A DNA stretch of 64,000 nucleotides, from NCBI GenBank assembly GCA_014529385.2, contig CM043963.1:63973469-64037468 (forward strand). Direction: 5' to 3'. Numbering within the stretch: the first letter of the stretch is position 1; the number at the start of each line of letters is the position of its first letter. The notes below the pieces were generated by a model. That model was not told where the DNA came from, did not search any database, and was given only the letters and a program-made list of their open reading frames with translations. A program made the translations under genes and the position numbers. This stretch comes from Adiantum capillus-veneris (taxonomy: Eukaryota; Streptophyta; Polypodiopsida; Polypodiales; Pteridaceae). Below are positions 1 through 11,775 of the stretch, one piece after another.

Positions 1-3000
1 CCACATGAGATCATCAAGGCAGAGATGGAAAAACCAACAATCGTGGTTGAGGCCTTATCTAGACTAGTTTCGTTTCTCCACACTATATATGCATTGCCCC
101 GATTTCAATATGCATGACCTGCTCTTGAGTCTTCTAGGTAGCTTACCATGGAGAAAGACATCATGCTAGTTTGTCTAGATGACTTCATGGTTTGAGCTTC
201 ATGGGTTCAACATAGATAGAATACCCCTCTTTAAATACACTTAAGATGCACCCTCCTCCCTCACCCTGGCACATTAGGAAATTACTAGTCAATCGACAGG
301 ACCTCATCTAGCTAGACATTAGGACATGGCTAGAGCCGTCATAGGCGCTAAGGATAAAGATGACTTTCTATCGAGAACATTTTTTTCATACTACAGTTGA
401 TGGTTTCACAGTATGACTTAGTTACATGGAAACACACCTATCACACGGCGTGAGATGTACCATTGGCTAGATCCATACTTCTTTACACCAGCTCAAGCTA
501 GAGACGGACGGATATGTGAGAGTGCCACCAAAGGAGAGGATTTTTCAAGTATGCTAGCATGAATTAGAGACAAAAGAGCACTACATATGTCGATGTTCCT
601 CCTATTATGAGATTAGAGGATGTTTCCATTGCCTATTTAGAGAGGGATTTGGACCATTGTCTACGGTCTGTTCCTAGACCCGTTCCACATTAAGACATGT
701 AATATATGTGTGCTAGTTGGTGCTAACATCCGTCACCTTCACTTTGTTAATCAGCGGGAATACCAAAATGGCATTCATTATCTTATCAAAAAGAGGGACA
801 GGTGCTAGTGTCTTGTCGTACTTGAACCATAGAAACTTGAGTGTGTTGATAACTTGGGGCATGATTTTCACTCTGTGGGCATGCACTGTAAGGATGTGGC
901 TATCTTGGAATAGCTCAATCAAAACGTCTTTAGTTGCCTCATGAAGGCAACCCATTGCACTTCTAACACAATGGAAATTTAGATATGCTCTCTCATGGAT
1001 CAGGAACACAACTCTTTGGAAAGGTATCTTAGCACTAGGTTGGTAATGGGACACTTTTATGTCTTGTTAAGTGACCATTTTCCTTGAATTATGTCAAGAG
1101 TTTCAAAATGGATTTTGAGATGCTATCTGTCTAGAAAGTTGTCTCATGAGCTGAGAAAAACTCGACATTTTTTTGGAATATCAATTCCATCTTTAACCTT
1201 GTCATTGCACAACATTTCACAACCTAAACTGTGTGAAAAAACGGGTCCTGTTTTTGGCTATTTTCGACTTTTTGCAACTATACCACTCTAGAATTCATGT
1301 TTGTGAGGTCTATAATGCCAGAGAACTATCTTTAGTATTCCTCAACATGTCTTGATGCTTCTAGGGAGAAATAAATGTTAAAGTTGTCAGTTATGACCAA
1401 ATTACAAAAATTGTCAAATCTTGTTTTTTAGCCAATTTTAGCTCTTCTATGATTTATTTGGTGGTTTTCATGATATCCAAATGTAGTTTTGATTTTCTAT
1501 GTCACATATTGTAACATAAATCTAATATTCCTTGAGTTTTGGGGCACCTAATATCCTATTTTGCATAGTAGACAACGATGCCTGATTTTGTCAATTATAG
1601 AAGAAAACGAAACATTCTATTATATCAAGTATAGCTTTTTCAATATTGTTAGTTTCTTGTGACAACTACATGCATTTTGTAGGTAGTAACCATATCTAGT
1701 CATAAGGATCAAATGTGGCTAGATATTGAATAGTTTCTATGGGATTCTACAACTCATAACGTTGAACCCAGTTTTTTCATGTTTGCTGTATTTAGTACTT
1801 CATCTTTGTCCCCAAGATTCCCCTTGGTAAGAGATGTATTATTCTTTTGACATGCTCCATGGCTCCTTATGAACATAAAGGACAATAGGGAACTAAGAAA
1901 ACATGCATATATTATTTGTATTGAACGTGGCTATAGAAACTTTGATGATAAGTTTGCAGAATGGTAAAAATTCAACTTTTTTGTATCTATTTCTTTTGGC
2001 AAAACAAAAATTAGTGAGTGAGAAGCAATCATATGTTCTGATCACCAACCCATTGAAGTTAACTAGGGAATTTATCTCAAGTCCTAGAAAAATCCCTAAT
2101 CTTATTTTTATGTAACAAAATGTAAGAAATGATTATTTTGATGAAAATGTACTGGTTCATCAACTTTGGAGGCTTGGTGTGACCAAAAGATGAGAAATTT
2201 TACAAGTTTCTTATTTTTTCCACGTGTAGTAAGCCTTGAGCTATAACCTCATGAAAGGATTTTACAAAATGAGTGGATCTACTATGGTTTTGGAGGTTTT
2301 TTTCAAAACCCTTAAAGGACACTTTTATGTCCTGTTAGGTTACCAACCTAGTGTTAGGGATAGGTATCGGATATGTGCCTTTGTAGCTTCTAAAGCTCAA
2401 AAAATATGCTTAGATTATGCTGTAGCTTTGACTCCACATTGTTTCCCATAAATTGGACAAGTTTTTTCATGCAACATGTAGAGCTAATAGCTGCCTGCCT
2501 TACGAGTAAACCTTCCTAGCTATATGCTTCATGCAAGCCATGAAAACCTTAATTTTGTGTGGAAAATGAAATGTTCAAAAAAAGAAGAAGAATGAGCAAT
2601 TAGGTAGCAAAATTGGGTATGTTGGCTCTGAGAGATTAGGAGAGAGGTCGAACAACAGTGGGCTCTACGATAAATAAAATGTTATATATTGGGGTAGGCA
2701 TCATCATCATTACTAGTCGTGCATGTTTTTTACGAAGGCACCCAGAATTAATTGCCTATCATTGGGAAGTGTGCATCATTACATGAGAGACACGTGGTAG
2801 GTCGTGCACAGAGATGTTGAAGAGGGGTAATGGGGGAACACATTCGACACAACAACAAAGGCCTCTCTAAAGCTCAGGGTATCCACAACACCCTATCCTC
2901 TTAGAAAACACCTTCAAAAACACACTTTACACTAGCAGACCACCTCTTGCTCTTTTCCAAATGCTTATACACTCCACAAGACCACCACACAATGCACACC

Positions 3001-3824
3001 TACTGCCACGGTCTGTCTCCACCCTTACACATGCACACAGCTACTCAATCTTAATCTCTCACACAAAACATCGCTGGTCCAAGGGGGCACACACATCCAC
3101 ACTACCGGCACCACGAGGAAACTCAAGAGCAAGAGAAAGAGAAGGGGGAAAGGGGTAAGAACAATGAAATTGGGCAATGATGGCTTGATTATACTTCAGA
3201 AGGAACGTACAAAGCTTGAAATACCCACACAATGACCATTTTCATGAGAAAAAAATACAAAGGGGATTGGCAGGCACACTCCTCTACCAAAAAAACTCCA
3301 CTCTACAGGTTTCAAACGCCACCCAAAAGCTCCCATTTCATGAAAAAAATGGCTTATATAGTGGGGGGTTGGAAACTGCTCTCCAATTGGTCCATCTGAC
3401 ACCTTAATTTGGCACTTTTGGGAAGGGGGGAGCCACCTCATTTTCATCTGCTCTCTAGCTGCACTCTTTGGCTTGTGCTTGAAGGGGAGGGGGGTGCTAG
3501 CTTGAGAGAGGGGTGCACTAGCGATGTCTCTAGTGCCCCTTGGGTCCTTTATTTTATTTACTATTATTTTATTAACCTTTACCTAATTGCTCCCTTTCAA
3601 CCTTTGAATTTGATTTACCTTTGACTATCCTTCCCATTTAGCTCCCACTTGGCCTTCTTTGACCCCCCTTGTTGGGCTCTCCCCTTGAGGTTGCTCTTTG
3701 ATTTTCCTTGTCTGGCTGGGTATGGTCCCTCTCCCTCCTCCTCTCTACTCTTGGACCACCCTTACCTTGGAGCCTTTCACTTTGCCCGGCCACCTCTTGC
3801 TTTCTCGGCCGCCCTTGGACTCAC

Positions 3825-3828
<4 letters not shown>
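1..3828. other. Non-coding stretch, no gene recognised
   Basis: No domain could be recognised in any frame. The longest open stretch is 113 codons at 713-1054 (minus); its translation resembles nothing I know and it has no coding neighbours, so I do not call it. A 14-bp word at 1033-1046 recurs inverted at 2340-2353, beside a ~24-bp word (1049-1072 and 2319-2341) in direct orientation. This may be the worn ends of an old element, but the support is thin. Confidence 0.5.

Positions 3829-3874
<46 letters not shown>
3829..3874. repeat. (TC)n microsatellite
   Basis: Perfect TC dinucleotide run of about 46 bases. It creates long Ser-Leu or Arg-Glu pseudo-ORFs in several frames, which are not genes. 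Confidence 0.97.
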
Positions 3875-3878
<4 letters not shown>

Positions 3879-4079
3879 TTGGAGGACCATTTGTCCTGCC
3901 CCTTTGATGCTCAAGGCCCCACCCTTTAGGGATCTCTCTCTCTCATTTCATCATGTGATGCCTCCCTTACCCCGGCCTTGGAGTGGCCCACCCAATATCC
4001 CTTTTGCACATGGCGGCCCCCTCGGTCTCCCTTTGAATCACCCCTTTGGTCCGCCTTTTGGAATGGCCACCTAGAACCG

Positions 4080-4225
<146 letters not shown>

Positions 4226-4286
4226 GAACTTGAGGGGAGGCACTAACAATATCGCTAGTGCCCTCCTTCATATTTTCATAAACTTT

Positions 4287-4311
4287 GGGGGGGGGGGGGG
4301 GGGGGGGGGGG
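4287..4311. repeat. poly(G) run, 25 G
   Basis: Uninterrupted G run of 25 bases about 60 bases after the CT/CA array. Such runs are rare in plant DNA, can form G-quadruplexes, and are error-prone in sequencing, so the exact length should be treated with caution. Confidence 0.9.
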
Positions 4312-5035
4312 CTGCTCGTGGGAACGTATCCACTAATGGAAACATGCCATGTCATCATCTCCATCTCCAACACCAACAAGCTCCACTCGCCATTGGACAA
4401 CTCTGCCGCGCCGCCACTGGCCAAAACGCGCCAATTTCTGCCCCGCCAGCGCCCATGCGCCTTGTGCCATAGCTGTGCAGAGAGAGATCTCTCTCCCTCT
4501 CTCTTGATACACCATATGGGTGTTGACCTCTAGCCCATATAGCATGTTGTTCCCCCTCCTACCTTCGCATATGGGGTTATCCCACTAACACGTGGTGGCA
4601 CCACGGGGCTTGGCCCTTGGGATAACAAAACCACCACAAAAACTTTTCAAAAAAAAAAAAACCCCTTTTACCACATTTTTTGATTCTTTCCCTTTCCTGC
4701 TCGATAATCTGACGCCTGAGCGATAAACTCCATCCAATTGCCTCGGCTCCCGGCTTTGATTCTTCTCGTACTTTTTACCTTTTGATTTTCCGGGCCCTCT
4801 TTTCGAGGCCATCTGAACCGTAAAATTAATCTGGCACCATGACGATGGGAACAAACGCCGAATTCAATCTGCAACACCTCTCTGGTCCAGGCTCTGATTG
4901 AGGTGCTGTCAGTTCCTGTCAACTTCAATTGATGCATACCATCTTCCAAAATCCTGTAGAGGTCCAAAGGAAGCCAGATGGCACGTCCTTGAATGCAGTC
5001 AGATGGGCAAAAACCCGGCCCTCGGCAAAACTTGC

Positions 5036-5393
5036 CACAATGTGATATGGGTGGTGACAACAATGGACATCCCTCCATATCGTGTTGTGGTGCGACACTA
5101 ATAAAGTGTTGTATCACAATGCGATATGGGGGGCGACTATGAAGAACATCTCTCCATATCGCATTCTGTCACAAAACTAATGAAGTGTCAGTCACAATGC
5201 GATATGGAGGGTGACTATGATGGACGCTCCTCCATATCTCATTGTCGCATGAAACTTTGTCGTGTCACAACATGATATTTGGGGTGACAATGTTGGATTT
5301 CCTTCCATATCACATTGTGACACAACACTTTGTCATGCCATAAAATGATATGGGGGGTTGACATTGATAAGATCCCTCCATACCACATAGTGT
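5036..5393. repeat. Five-copy ~75-bp tandem repeat with inverted-repeat units
   Basis: Units begin at about 5036, 5115, 5193, 5266 and 5339, giving spacings of 79, 78, 73 and 73 bases. Each unit opens with CACAATGYGATATGG and, about 20-25 bases later, carries the near reverse complement CCATATCRCATTGTG, so each copy can fold into its own hairpin. The last unit is incomplete. Copies differ by substitutions and short indels but the two arms are the best kept part. No coding frame spans it. Confidence 0.85.
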
Positions 5394-5510
5394 CCTAGGT
5401 CTAAGGACTTTTAGCACTAACCTTTGGAGTTCTTTAATGAAGCTAACCCTAAGGTCTTTCAAGATCCATTAGCTAGCATTGCTCTTTGACATACCATCTC
5501 TCATTTGGAC

Positions 5511-5653
5511 CCATTGACTTTGGTCTCATGCTGAGATAGATCCATAAGCACATGTCTATATTCTAACTCTTATTCCCGTTTATTCTTCCACATTAAATGA
5601 TCAGTTTAATATAAGAAAATCATTTGGTTAGTTAGATATTAGATTTTATGACA
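5511..5653 (-). repeat. LTR start fragment, 3' copy
   Basis: About 143 bases nearly identical to 9257-9401. Read on the minus strand both copies begin TGTCATAAAATC, a plausible LTR 5' terminus. This copy lies downstream of the gypsy remnant's chromodomain tail, where the 3' LTR should be. Similarity stops at 5511, so the rest of this LTR has been lost or replaced. Confidence 0.6.
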
Positions 5654-6059
5654 TTACATCTCTCTTGAAATCACAGTCGTCCTTGACTATGAGGTAGAGG
5701 AGATAAAGCCTTAGTCATTAGTCTATGTTTCTTAGCGGGTAGGTGATCCTTTTTTACCCTACGACATCATTCAATAATGGATGACTAATCCATTTGGGGC
5801 TTGGGAGACTTAGCTACTGCAAGCATGTCTGCTCTTGACTCCATTTTATTCTCCCAAAGTAGAGTGACAAATTCTTCTTGGTGGTTGAGAGACGTCATCA
5901 TCACAAACATGATTCTAAGCATGCATATTACTTAAATTTGTACACAATAAAAAGACAACTAGTCTTATAAGACAAAAACATTGATCATTTAAAAGAAACA
6001 TTTACATTTTCTTACTCCTCTAATGTACCATTGTAAGCATTGACAAGGTTCATACTATC

Positions 6060-6182
6060 CTTAAGCTGTGTTCCTTGCATCCATCTAGCATGTTCAAAAG
6101 GATAACTTTGGAATTTTATAAGATATCATCGGATAATCTTACCATGTCGTAGTACCTTGTCCTCATGTCAAAGGATATCTTT
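6060..6182 (-). pseudogene. Chromodomain-like tail of gypsy pol
   Basis: The minus-strand frame reads through segments such as HEDKVLRHGK and YLIKFQSYPFEHARWMQ, matching the chromodomain pattern at the C-terminus of chromovirus integrases, which targets insertion to modified histones. Two in-frame TGA codons sit where CGA (Arg) would restore the usual pattern, consistent with CpG deamination. It was too broken to appear as a long ORF. Confidence 0.6.
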
Positions 6183-6214
6183 GGGTTGTAGCACTTCTTC
6201 TTGATCTTAGATCT

Positions 6215-6466
6215 CTAGGGGGTCTTCAATAATTGGGTTTGCTGGTGGCTCTCCTTTGTGTAAGGCTTAAGTAGGCTCACATGAAAAGCATTTTGTATGA
6301 GCCAATGATTAGGCAACTTGAGTTGATAGGCTATCTCATTGATTGGTCTTAAAATTTGAAAAGGACCATAGTATCCTTTTGCTAATTTAGCATAATATTT
6401 TTGGTGGTCCATAGGATTTTTGCCTGTAGTTTTCCTTAATTGAGCCTTGGAACACTTAAGACCCAA
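6215..6466 (-). pseudogene. Integrase C-terminal GPY/F module fragment
   Basis: An 83-residue fragment with YYGPFQILRPINEIAYQLKLP followed by the typical NAFHVSLLKPY end. This GPF module follows the integrase core in Ty3/gypsy elements and helps DNA binding. It is separated from the core at 6483 by a frame change. No independent function is likely. Confidence 0.8.
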
Positions 6467-6482
6467 TCATTTTATTTGAACG

Positions 6483-7076
6483 TTAAGACCCTTCTGTTCT
6501 TGTTAACAACAACTTTTTGACTTTGTTGGGAGATGAATATAGACTCCTAAATCTTTGGGAAAGATTCTTGTAGGTCTTGGCTATACTCATTGGCATCTTA
6601 AGTATCAAGGGACTTTTGGGTCTTCCCTCTATGATTTCAAAAGGTGCCTTTCCTATAGTAGTATAAATAGTGTTATTGTACGAATACTCTACAAGTGGTA
6701 GATACTTCTCCCATTGTGAGCGTTGATCTACTTTTGTAACATAAGTCTTTAGTAGATCGAGAATCGTTAGATTAGCTATCTCACTTTGGCCATCCGTTTG
6801 TGGGTGATAAGCCAAAGAGAAATTCAACCTTGTACCTAGATTTGAAAAGAGACCTTTCCAAAAATTACTTGTCATTTTAGGATCTCTATCTGATATGATA
6901 GATATTGGAAATCCATGGTGTTTGAAAAGTTGAGATATGAATAGGGTTGCCATTTGGTGTGCCTTAATAGTCTTTTTGACAAGAATAAAGTGTGCCTGCT
7001 TGCTAAACCTATCGACTATTGTCCATAATCCCATATTCACATGGATAGACTTGAGCAATCCAAAGATAAAATCCAT
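6483..7076 (-). pseudogene. Ty3/gypsy integrase core
   Basis: A 197-residue fragment with a gypsy integrase core. The first catalytic Asp should be in the MDFIFGL start (normally WxDFIxGLP), the second is in ISDRDPKMTS, and the Glu is in HPQTDGQSEIAN, so the DDE triad is still visible. It ends in a conserved segment with YNNTIYTTIGKAPFEI. The preceding zinc-binding part is degraded. Enzyme role: joins retroelement cDNA to host DNA in the nucleus. Confidence 0.85.
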
Positions 7077-7234
7077 GGATGTACTTTGTCGTGGAGAATT
7101 AAAGATTGGTAATGGATGGTGTAATTCAGGTGCTTCGCTCTATCATACTTGGTCTTTTGGCATACCACACATTTTGAAACATACTCTTGTATGTCTACTT
7201 TCATGGTGGGCCAATCAAAATACGTCTCTAATCC

Positions 7235-7480
7235 TCAAAACATAGGTTGAATCTCTTTATGCTCCACATAGGGAGGAGCATGAGATTCATACGTCACTTT
7301 TTCACGAAGGGAGTGAGTAACATATAGCCTGTTTCCATGGAGAAGATAACGATCCTGCAAGGTGAATGGTTCCTCTTTCTTCCTTAAGGAAAGGGCTGAC
7401 ATTATTTCTTTAAAATCAAAGTCAGTAGCATATTCATCTATCATTGAAGATAGATCGCTGTGAGTTGATATAGACATCAC
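7235..7480 (-). pseudogene. Linker before integrase (H2C2 side) fragment
   Basis: An 81-residue fragment with LLHGNRLYVTHSLREKV and YESHAPPYVEHKEI. This is the familiar stretch between RNase H and the integrase zinc-binding domain in plant gypsy elements; its first His is visible. It is cut off before the CxxC half. Confidence 0.7.
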
Positions 7481-7947
7481 ATTTGCCCTCGATCATTGTG
7501 ATAGTTCATCGGCCACTTGATTATGCTTACTAGCAATATGAGCAATAAATTGAATTGCAAAAGAAAATTTGCCCACCCCATTTGTTTTTCGGAGAGCTTG
7601 GTTTGTATCATGAAGTACTTGAGACTTTGATGGTCCGTTCGTAAGATGAATGGAGTCCCCAATAGATAGTGCTTCCAAGTGTTGAGGGCATGTAGGACAA
7701 CTAGTAGCTCCTTCTTATAGAACACTCGCTCGTTGGAATTGAGTCTAAGAATATCATATGCTATAGCATTCCCTTCTTGAACCAAAAATTCTCCAAGGCA
7801 ATTTCCACAAGCATCACATTGGACCTTACATGGTTTTGAGAGATCCATTAGTGTAAGTACGGGTTGAGAGATAAGATTTCCTTTATGCTTCTCAAAAGAA
7901 ATTTTCTCTTTAGCAATCCATATGTACTTAATATTTTTCTTGGTCAA
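7477..7947 (-). pseudogene. Gypsy RNase H fragment
   Basis: A 156-residue fragment showing the RT-linked RNase H. VQCDACGNCLGEFLVQ stands for the first catalytic Asp (usually TDAS..GIGAVL), YKKELLVVLHAL carries the Glu, and LRTDHQSLKYF the second Asp. The domain removes the RNA strand during reverse transcription. A shadow frame at 7493-7678 is not separate. Confidence 0.85.
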
Positions 7948-8212
7948 GTCATGTGGTCCTGATATTTGGAAGAATTTAGCTATGAAGCATGTATACTATG
8001 CACACATACCAATAAAGCTTTGTAGCTCATGTAGATTCCTTGGATTAGGCTATCCTTTTATTACCTCAAGCTTGGTTGGATCCATACAGATACCATCTTG
8101 AGAGATAATATAACCTAAGTATTGAATCTCTTGGAGGAAAAATTCACTCTTCTTTTGGTTCATGAAAAGTTTATTCTCCATCATAGCTTGAAAAACTACC
8201 TAGAGGTGTTTC

Positions 8213-8764
8213 TTATGCTCCTCCAGAGATTTGGAGTAGATGATAATATCGTCGAAGAACACTCCAGTGAACTTGCAAGTAAGGTCTAAATATTTTCTTC
8301 ATTAGGCGGTTGAACGTGGCTGGAGTATTTGTCAAACCAGAAGGCATGGCAAGATATTCATAAAGACCAAATGTTGTACGGAACGCGGTCTTTATGATAT
8401 CTTCATTCACTATCCTTATTTGATGATAGCCACTTTTAAGGTCAATCCTATTGAAGTAGGTCAAACCTTGTAGCTTATCAAACAGGTCTTCTACCCCACG
8501 GTACGGGAATGTTTTTTTGATCATGATACAATTTAGTACTTGATAGTCCACACACATGTAATATGTGCTATCTTGCTTTTGCACTAAAAGGATTGGTGAA
8601 CAAAAGGGAGAGGAGCTAGGCCTCACCATCCTCTTGTCTACCAGCTCATGCATTTGCCTTATAATCTTCTCTTGTTGAGCTTTAGAAACTCTATAAGTAG
8701 GTTTATTAGGTGGTGAGCTCCCATGTAGAAGCTCTATCTTGTGGTCATCATGTTGGGTTTTCAA
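8213..8764 (-). pseudogene. Gypsy reverse transcriptase fragment
   Basis: A 183-residue fragment with the RT fingers and palm: SPILLVQKQDSTYYMCVDYQ, FNRIDLKSGYHQIRI with the first palm Asp, and an altered AMPSGLTNTPATF (usually MPFGL). A one-base frameshift falls just before the FDDI catalytic box, which lies in another frame at about 8226-8262. The gene is therefore non-functional. The sequence upstream, where protease and gag belong, is not related. Confidence 0.88.
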
Positions 8765-8770
8765 GCCCTT

Positions 8771-9256
8771 TTTTGGTACCCGTGGGAACTATTAGGAAAT
8801 ATGACGTAGCTAAGTAGATAATTGAGTAGGTTACTTAATGGAGAGAGATAATTTTCACACACGAGAGATTATAGAGTAGAGAGAGAGAGAGAGATGAGAC
8901 ATGATATACATGTTTCACCTAATGTGGGCTACGTCCACAAAAAGCAGCCACTCAATGGATTTAGTACTTCAAACAAGAAGTAAGTTACAAAGGGACTATA
9001 CCCTTTTGGAGCTCCCACCCTGCTTCACTCTCATCACCTCACATCAACTTCACAATGCATCACAATGCTTCACAATCCAATTTTTGTGTGTAGGAGAGGC
9101 CTTCTCCTACCTCCTTTTATAGGCCTCAAGGACTACCCTCTCTCGTGAGAGGCAGTCGTGTGTAGCCGCCCTTGTGTCGACAAGTCCAAATCGGACCCTC
9201 CAATCCACCCATGTGTGGTCGCCCTTGAGACTTGTCTTCTTTGAAATCAGCTGCCG
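8771..9256 (-). other. Probable remainder of the 5' LTR / leader
   Basis: Lies between the RT remnant and the LTR start at 9257-9401. It contains a short GA run near 8880-8893 and a minus-strand TATA-like site. No gag, protease or clear primer-binding site is seen, so an internal deletion probably joins LTR/leader to RT. Confidence 0.4.
9113..9123 (-). promoter_or_regulatory. TATA-like box of the decayed gypsy LTR
   Basis: On the minus strand the site reads CCTATAAAAGG, about 280 bases inside the LTR start at 9401 and upstream of a GA-rich leader. Position and orientation fit an LTR promoter driving the pol remnant. No transcription evidence is available. Confidence 0.4.
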
Positions 9257-9401
9257 GCCATTGACTTCGGTCCCGTGCTGAGATAGATCCATAATTACAT
9301 GTCTATATTCTAACCCTTGTTCCCATTTATTCTCCCATATTAAATGATCAGTTTAATATGAGAAAATCATTTGGGTTAGTTAGATATTAGATTTTATGAC
9401 A
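9257..9401 (-). repeat. LTR start fragment, 5' copy
   Basis: Partner of 5511-5653; both begin TGTCATAAAATC on the minus strand and share a GATCAGTTTAATAT core. The pair in direct orientation around the pol remnant supports LTR identity. Confidence 0.6.
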
Positions 9402-10430
9402 TGAACCTCTCCCATGCAATATAAGCAAGGGCTTTTGCTTGTTTCTCCTTTACAAACATTGTACATGAATTTAACGTCTTTAGGTCTCCTACCATGTGCC
9501 ACTCCATTGTGTAGGAGTTCATTCCCTCCACACCCAACTTCTTTCCATTTCTTTGTTTGCTTATAATTTTCAAGATTGATTGTGTAGGTACCTAGTAAGA
9601 TACTTTTCAGATTTTTAGAATGCACATTCTAAAGCATACAAGTAAATTGTAATGTTAATTGAGCTTCAATATAACGGTAGCTCACCTTGAAGGTTGTGAC
9701 ACAAGGAAAATGTTCTTCTTAGATTACACACTAAAGGTTTTGGGATCATCTGGTCCAATGATTGCATCTAGAGTTCTGTTCATGAGTGTGATTGTGACTC
9801 GCCCAACCTTTGTCTCGTTTACAAGCTTGCACTCATCTAGCTTGATGACAAACTTTAGGACACCGTTGCACTCTTTGGGAGTAAGATCAAACAACTGCAC
9901 CATGTATATTTTCAAAGTGATCAAATCATAGAAAGTATTGTTATACTTGTCATACACTATTTCCATCCATTTCGAAAATTTGTATGTCAAATCAATGTGG
10001 AAAGGACTACCCAAAGTTTGAAACATCTTCCTGTCTTGTTTTCTAAATAGAGAAAGCGTTTGGAAGTAGGTTATGCTTGACATGAATATTTTTGACATGT
10101 GGCATAGACATCAGTACAAGGAGTCAGGATGCACACCCTTTCTTAGTAAAATAAAAACTGCAATTGAAATTACATACTTGTAAATTGCAGCGTATCCCTT
10201 ATTGGATATTTTAGCTTCAACCAAATTGATTGAATATGTCGTGCTTGTAGTTGGTTTTCCTTTAAAAGAATGTCAAGCTGCTTGGCTACAGTATTACCAT
10301 AGCGCTTGACATCCAAGAGGCCAACAAAGTTTTTGCAAATCAATATGAGGTCGTAAGGTGCTGAAGAGGTTGTTGTGTTGCACTCCAGTTCCTTGTCAAG
10401 GTGAAGCAAAGACCTAGGCATGCACATCAA
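9380..10430 (-). pseudogene. Unrecognised minus-strand coding remnants
   Basis: Three consecutive minus-strand open stretches (10430-10170, 10098-9724, 9625-9380) have protein-like composition: LDVKRYGNTVAKQLDILLKE, then FQTLGSPFHIDLTYKFSKWM, then a Cys-containing end with SPCLYCMGEVH. I recognise no family. They may be exons of one gene or the worn coding part of a transposon; the intervals are short enough for introns. They are co-oriented with the interrupted frame at 12523-12837. Confidence 0.35.
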
Positions 10431-11732
10431 ATATAAGATATATTTCTAAGAGTTTACGAATACAAACCTAGCAAGAATTGATATGTGGATGCACTTACTT
10501 GATGGCTTGCACTCTCTTTTTGATTCCTCCTGAGCCAACATTCAAGTCCTTAATGTCTCTTAGTCTTCTTTCTCTTTGGCAAAGACCTAGCGCTTTTTTT
10601 TTTCTCACAAAGTTGTTTAGTAAGCTCCTTCATGGTCTCCTTACTTTCTTCAACCTATTGAGAACATTCCATGACTTTATGGTGTAAGTGCATATTCTCC
10701 TTGCATGCAATGTCTCTCTCTCATTGCAAAACATTATTGTTTGCTGTCAACTACCATTAGCTCCATCTCTAACATAGTTCATTAAGGAAGTTACATCTTT
10801 GAAAGGTGGAGTGATTTGTGATGGGATTCTTCCATCCAACCAAAGGTTTATATTTTTCATGTCATGATCTAAAGTTCTCCTTCAAAGCTTTTGAAATGGG
10901 GTTTTCAAAGCTTTTGAAATGGGGTTCTGCTTGTTTTTCTAACAAAGGGGCTCATACTCTCGTGAGAGCTCTATGTGCATATAATATACATCTCTCCCAT
11001 TCTTGGTAGAAATTATTCGTGGAGAAGCTATAAGAGTGGATTGAGACTGACTAATTGAAACTTTTTAGAGAAGAAGGTGAGGGCAATGGTCCATGGAAGA
11101 AAGAAATTTCAACATTCACGCACAACAGCCTACATGGGGGAACGTGGGGCAAAATGACCTAAGAAAGCATAGTTTATTTTTCAAAAATGTAGAAGATTGA
11201 GATATTTGGCATTGAATCCTTGATTGCTTAGACAATTAGTTATTATCATGACTATATAATTTTTGAGTTTTTTAATAAATGTACCTTGTAATAAAAATGA
11301 TATTTCAAACTTTTTTTAAACAAGGATGAAAAGAGAGAAAATGAATTTCCCATTACCTCTATCTTTATCACAGAGAAGAAGATGGGGGAGTGGTGGAACC
11401 AGATACGCAAAGGGCACTCAGGTAAAGCAGAGAGAGCAACTCGGTTAATAGGTCAAGAGGGAGGCAACAAGGCATGAATGATTTATGTCCACCCTCTAAT
11501 TAAGTGTCACATCAATCAAGATTGGTAAATAAGGCATGTGTCCTATGGGGGGAATACACCCATATTTTACAAGAAGGGGTCACATTCCACGTGAAGTGCC
11601 CTATCCCATGTAGGTTTATTAGCAAACATAGATTTTTCTTTTGCCCATTTAAGGGTATACTCCCACGAGGAGAAAAAGTAAGAGACAACCATATACAACC
11701 AAGAACGAGCCATCAAGGGGGTAAGAAAAAAA

Positions 11733-11775
<43 letters not shown>

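Larger units (their letters stand above)
6060..8770 (-). mobile_element. Decayed Ty3/gypsy (chromovirus-type) pol region
   Basis: Read on the minus strand the order is reverse transcriptase (8764-8213), RNase H (7947-7477), the region before integrase (7480-7235), integrase core (7076-6483), GPY/F module (6466-6215) and a chromodomain-like tail (about 6182-6060). This is the order of Ty3/gypsy chromoviruses. gag and protease are missing: LTR-like sequence adjoins the RT with only a short unexplained stretch between, so an internal deletion is likely. Frameshifts and stops separate all blocks, so the element is dead. Confidence 0.85.

Noticed and set aside
713-1054. 113-codon minus-strand ORF
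   Set aside because: No recognisable pattern, no coding neighbours, alternative frames equally open.
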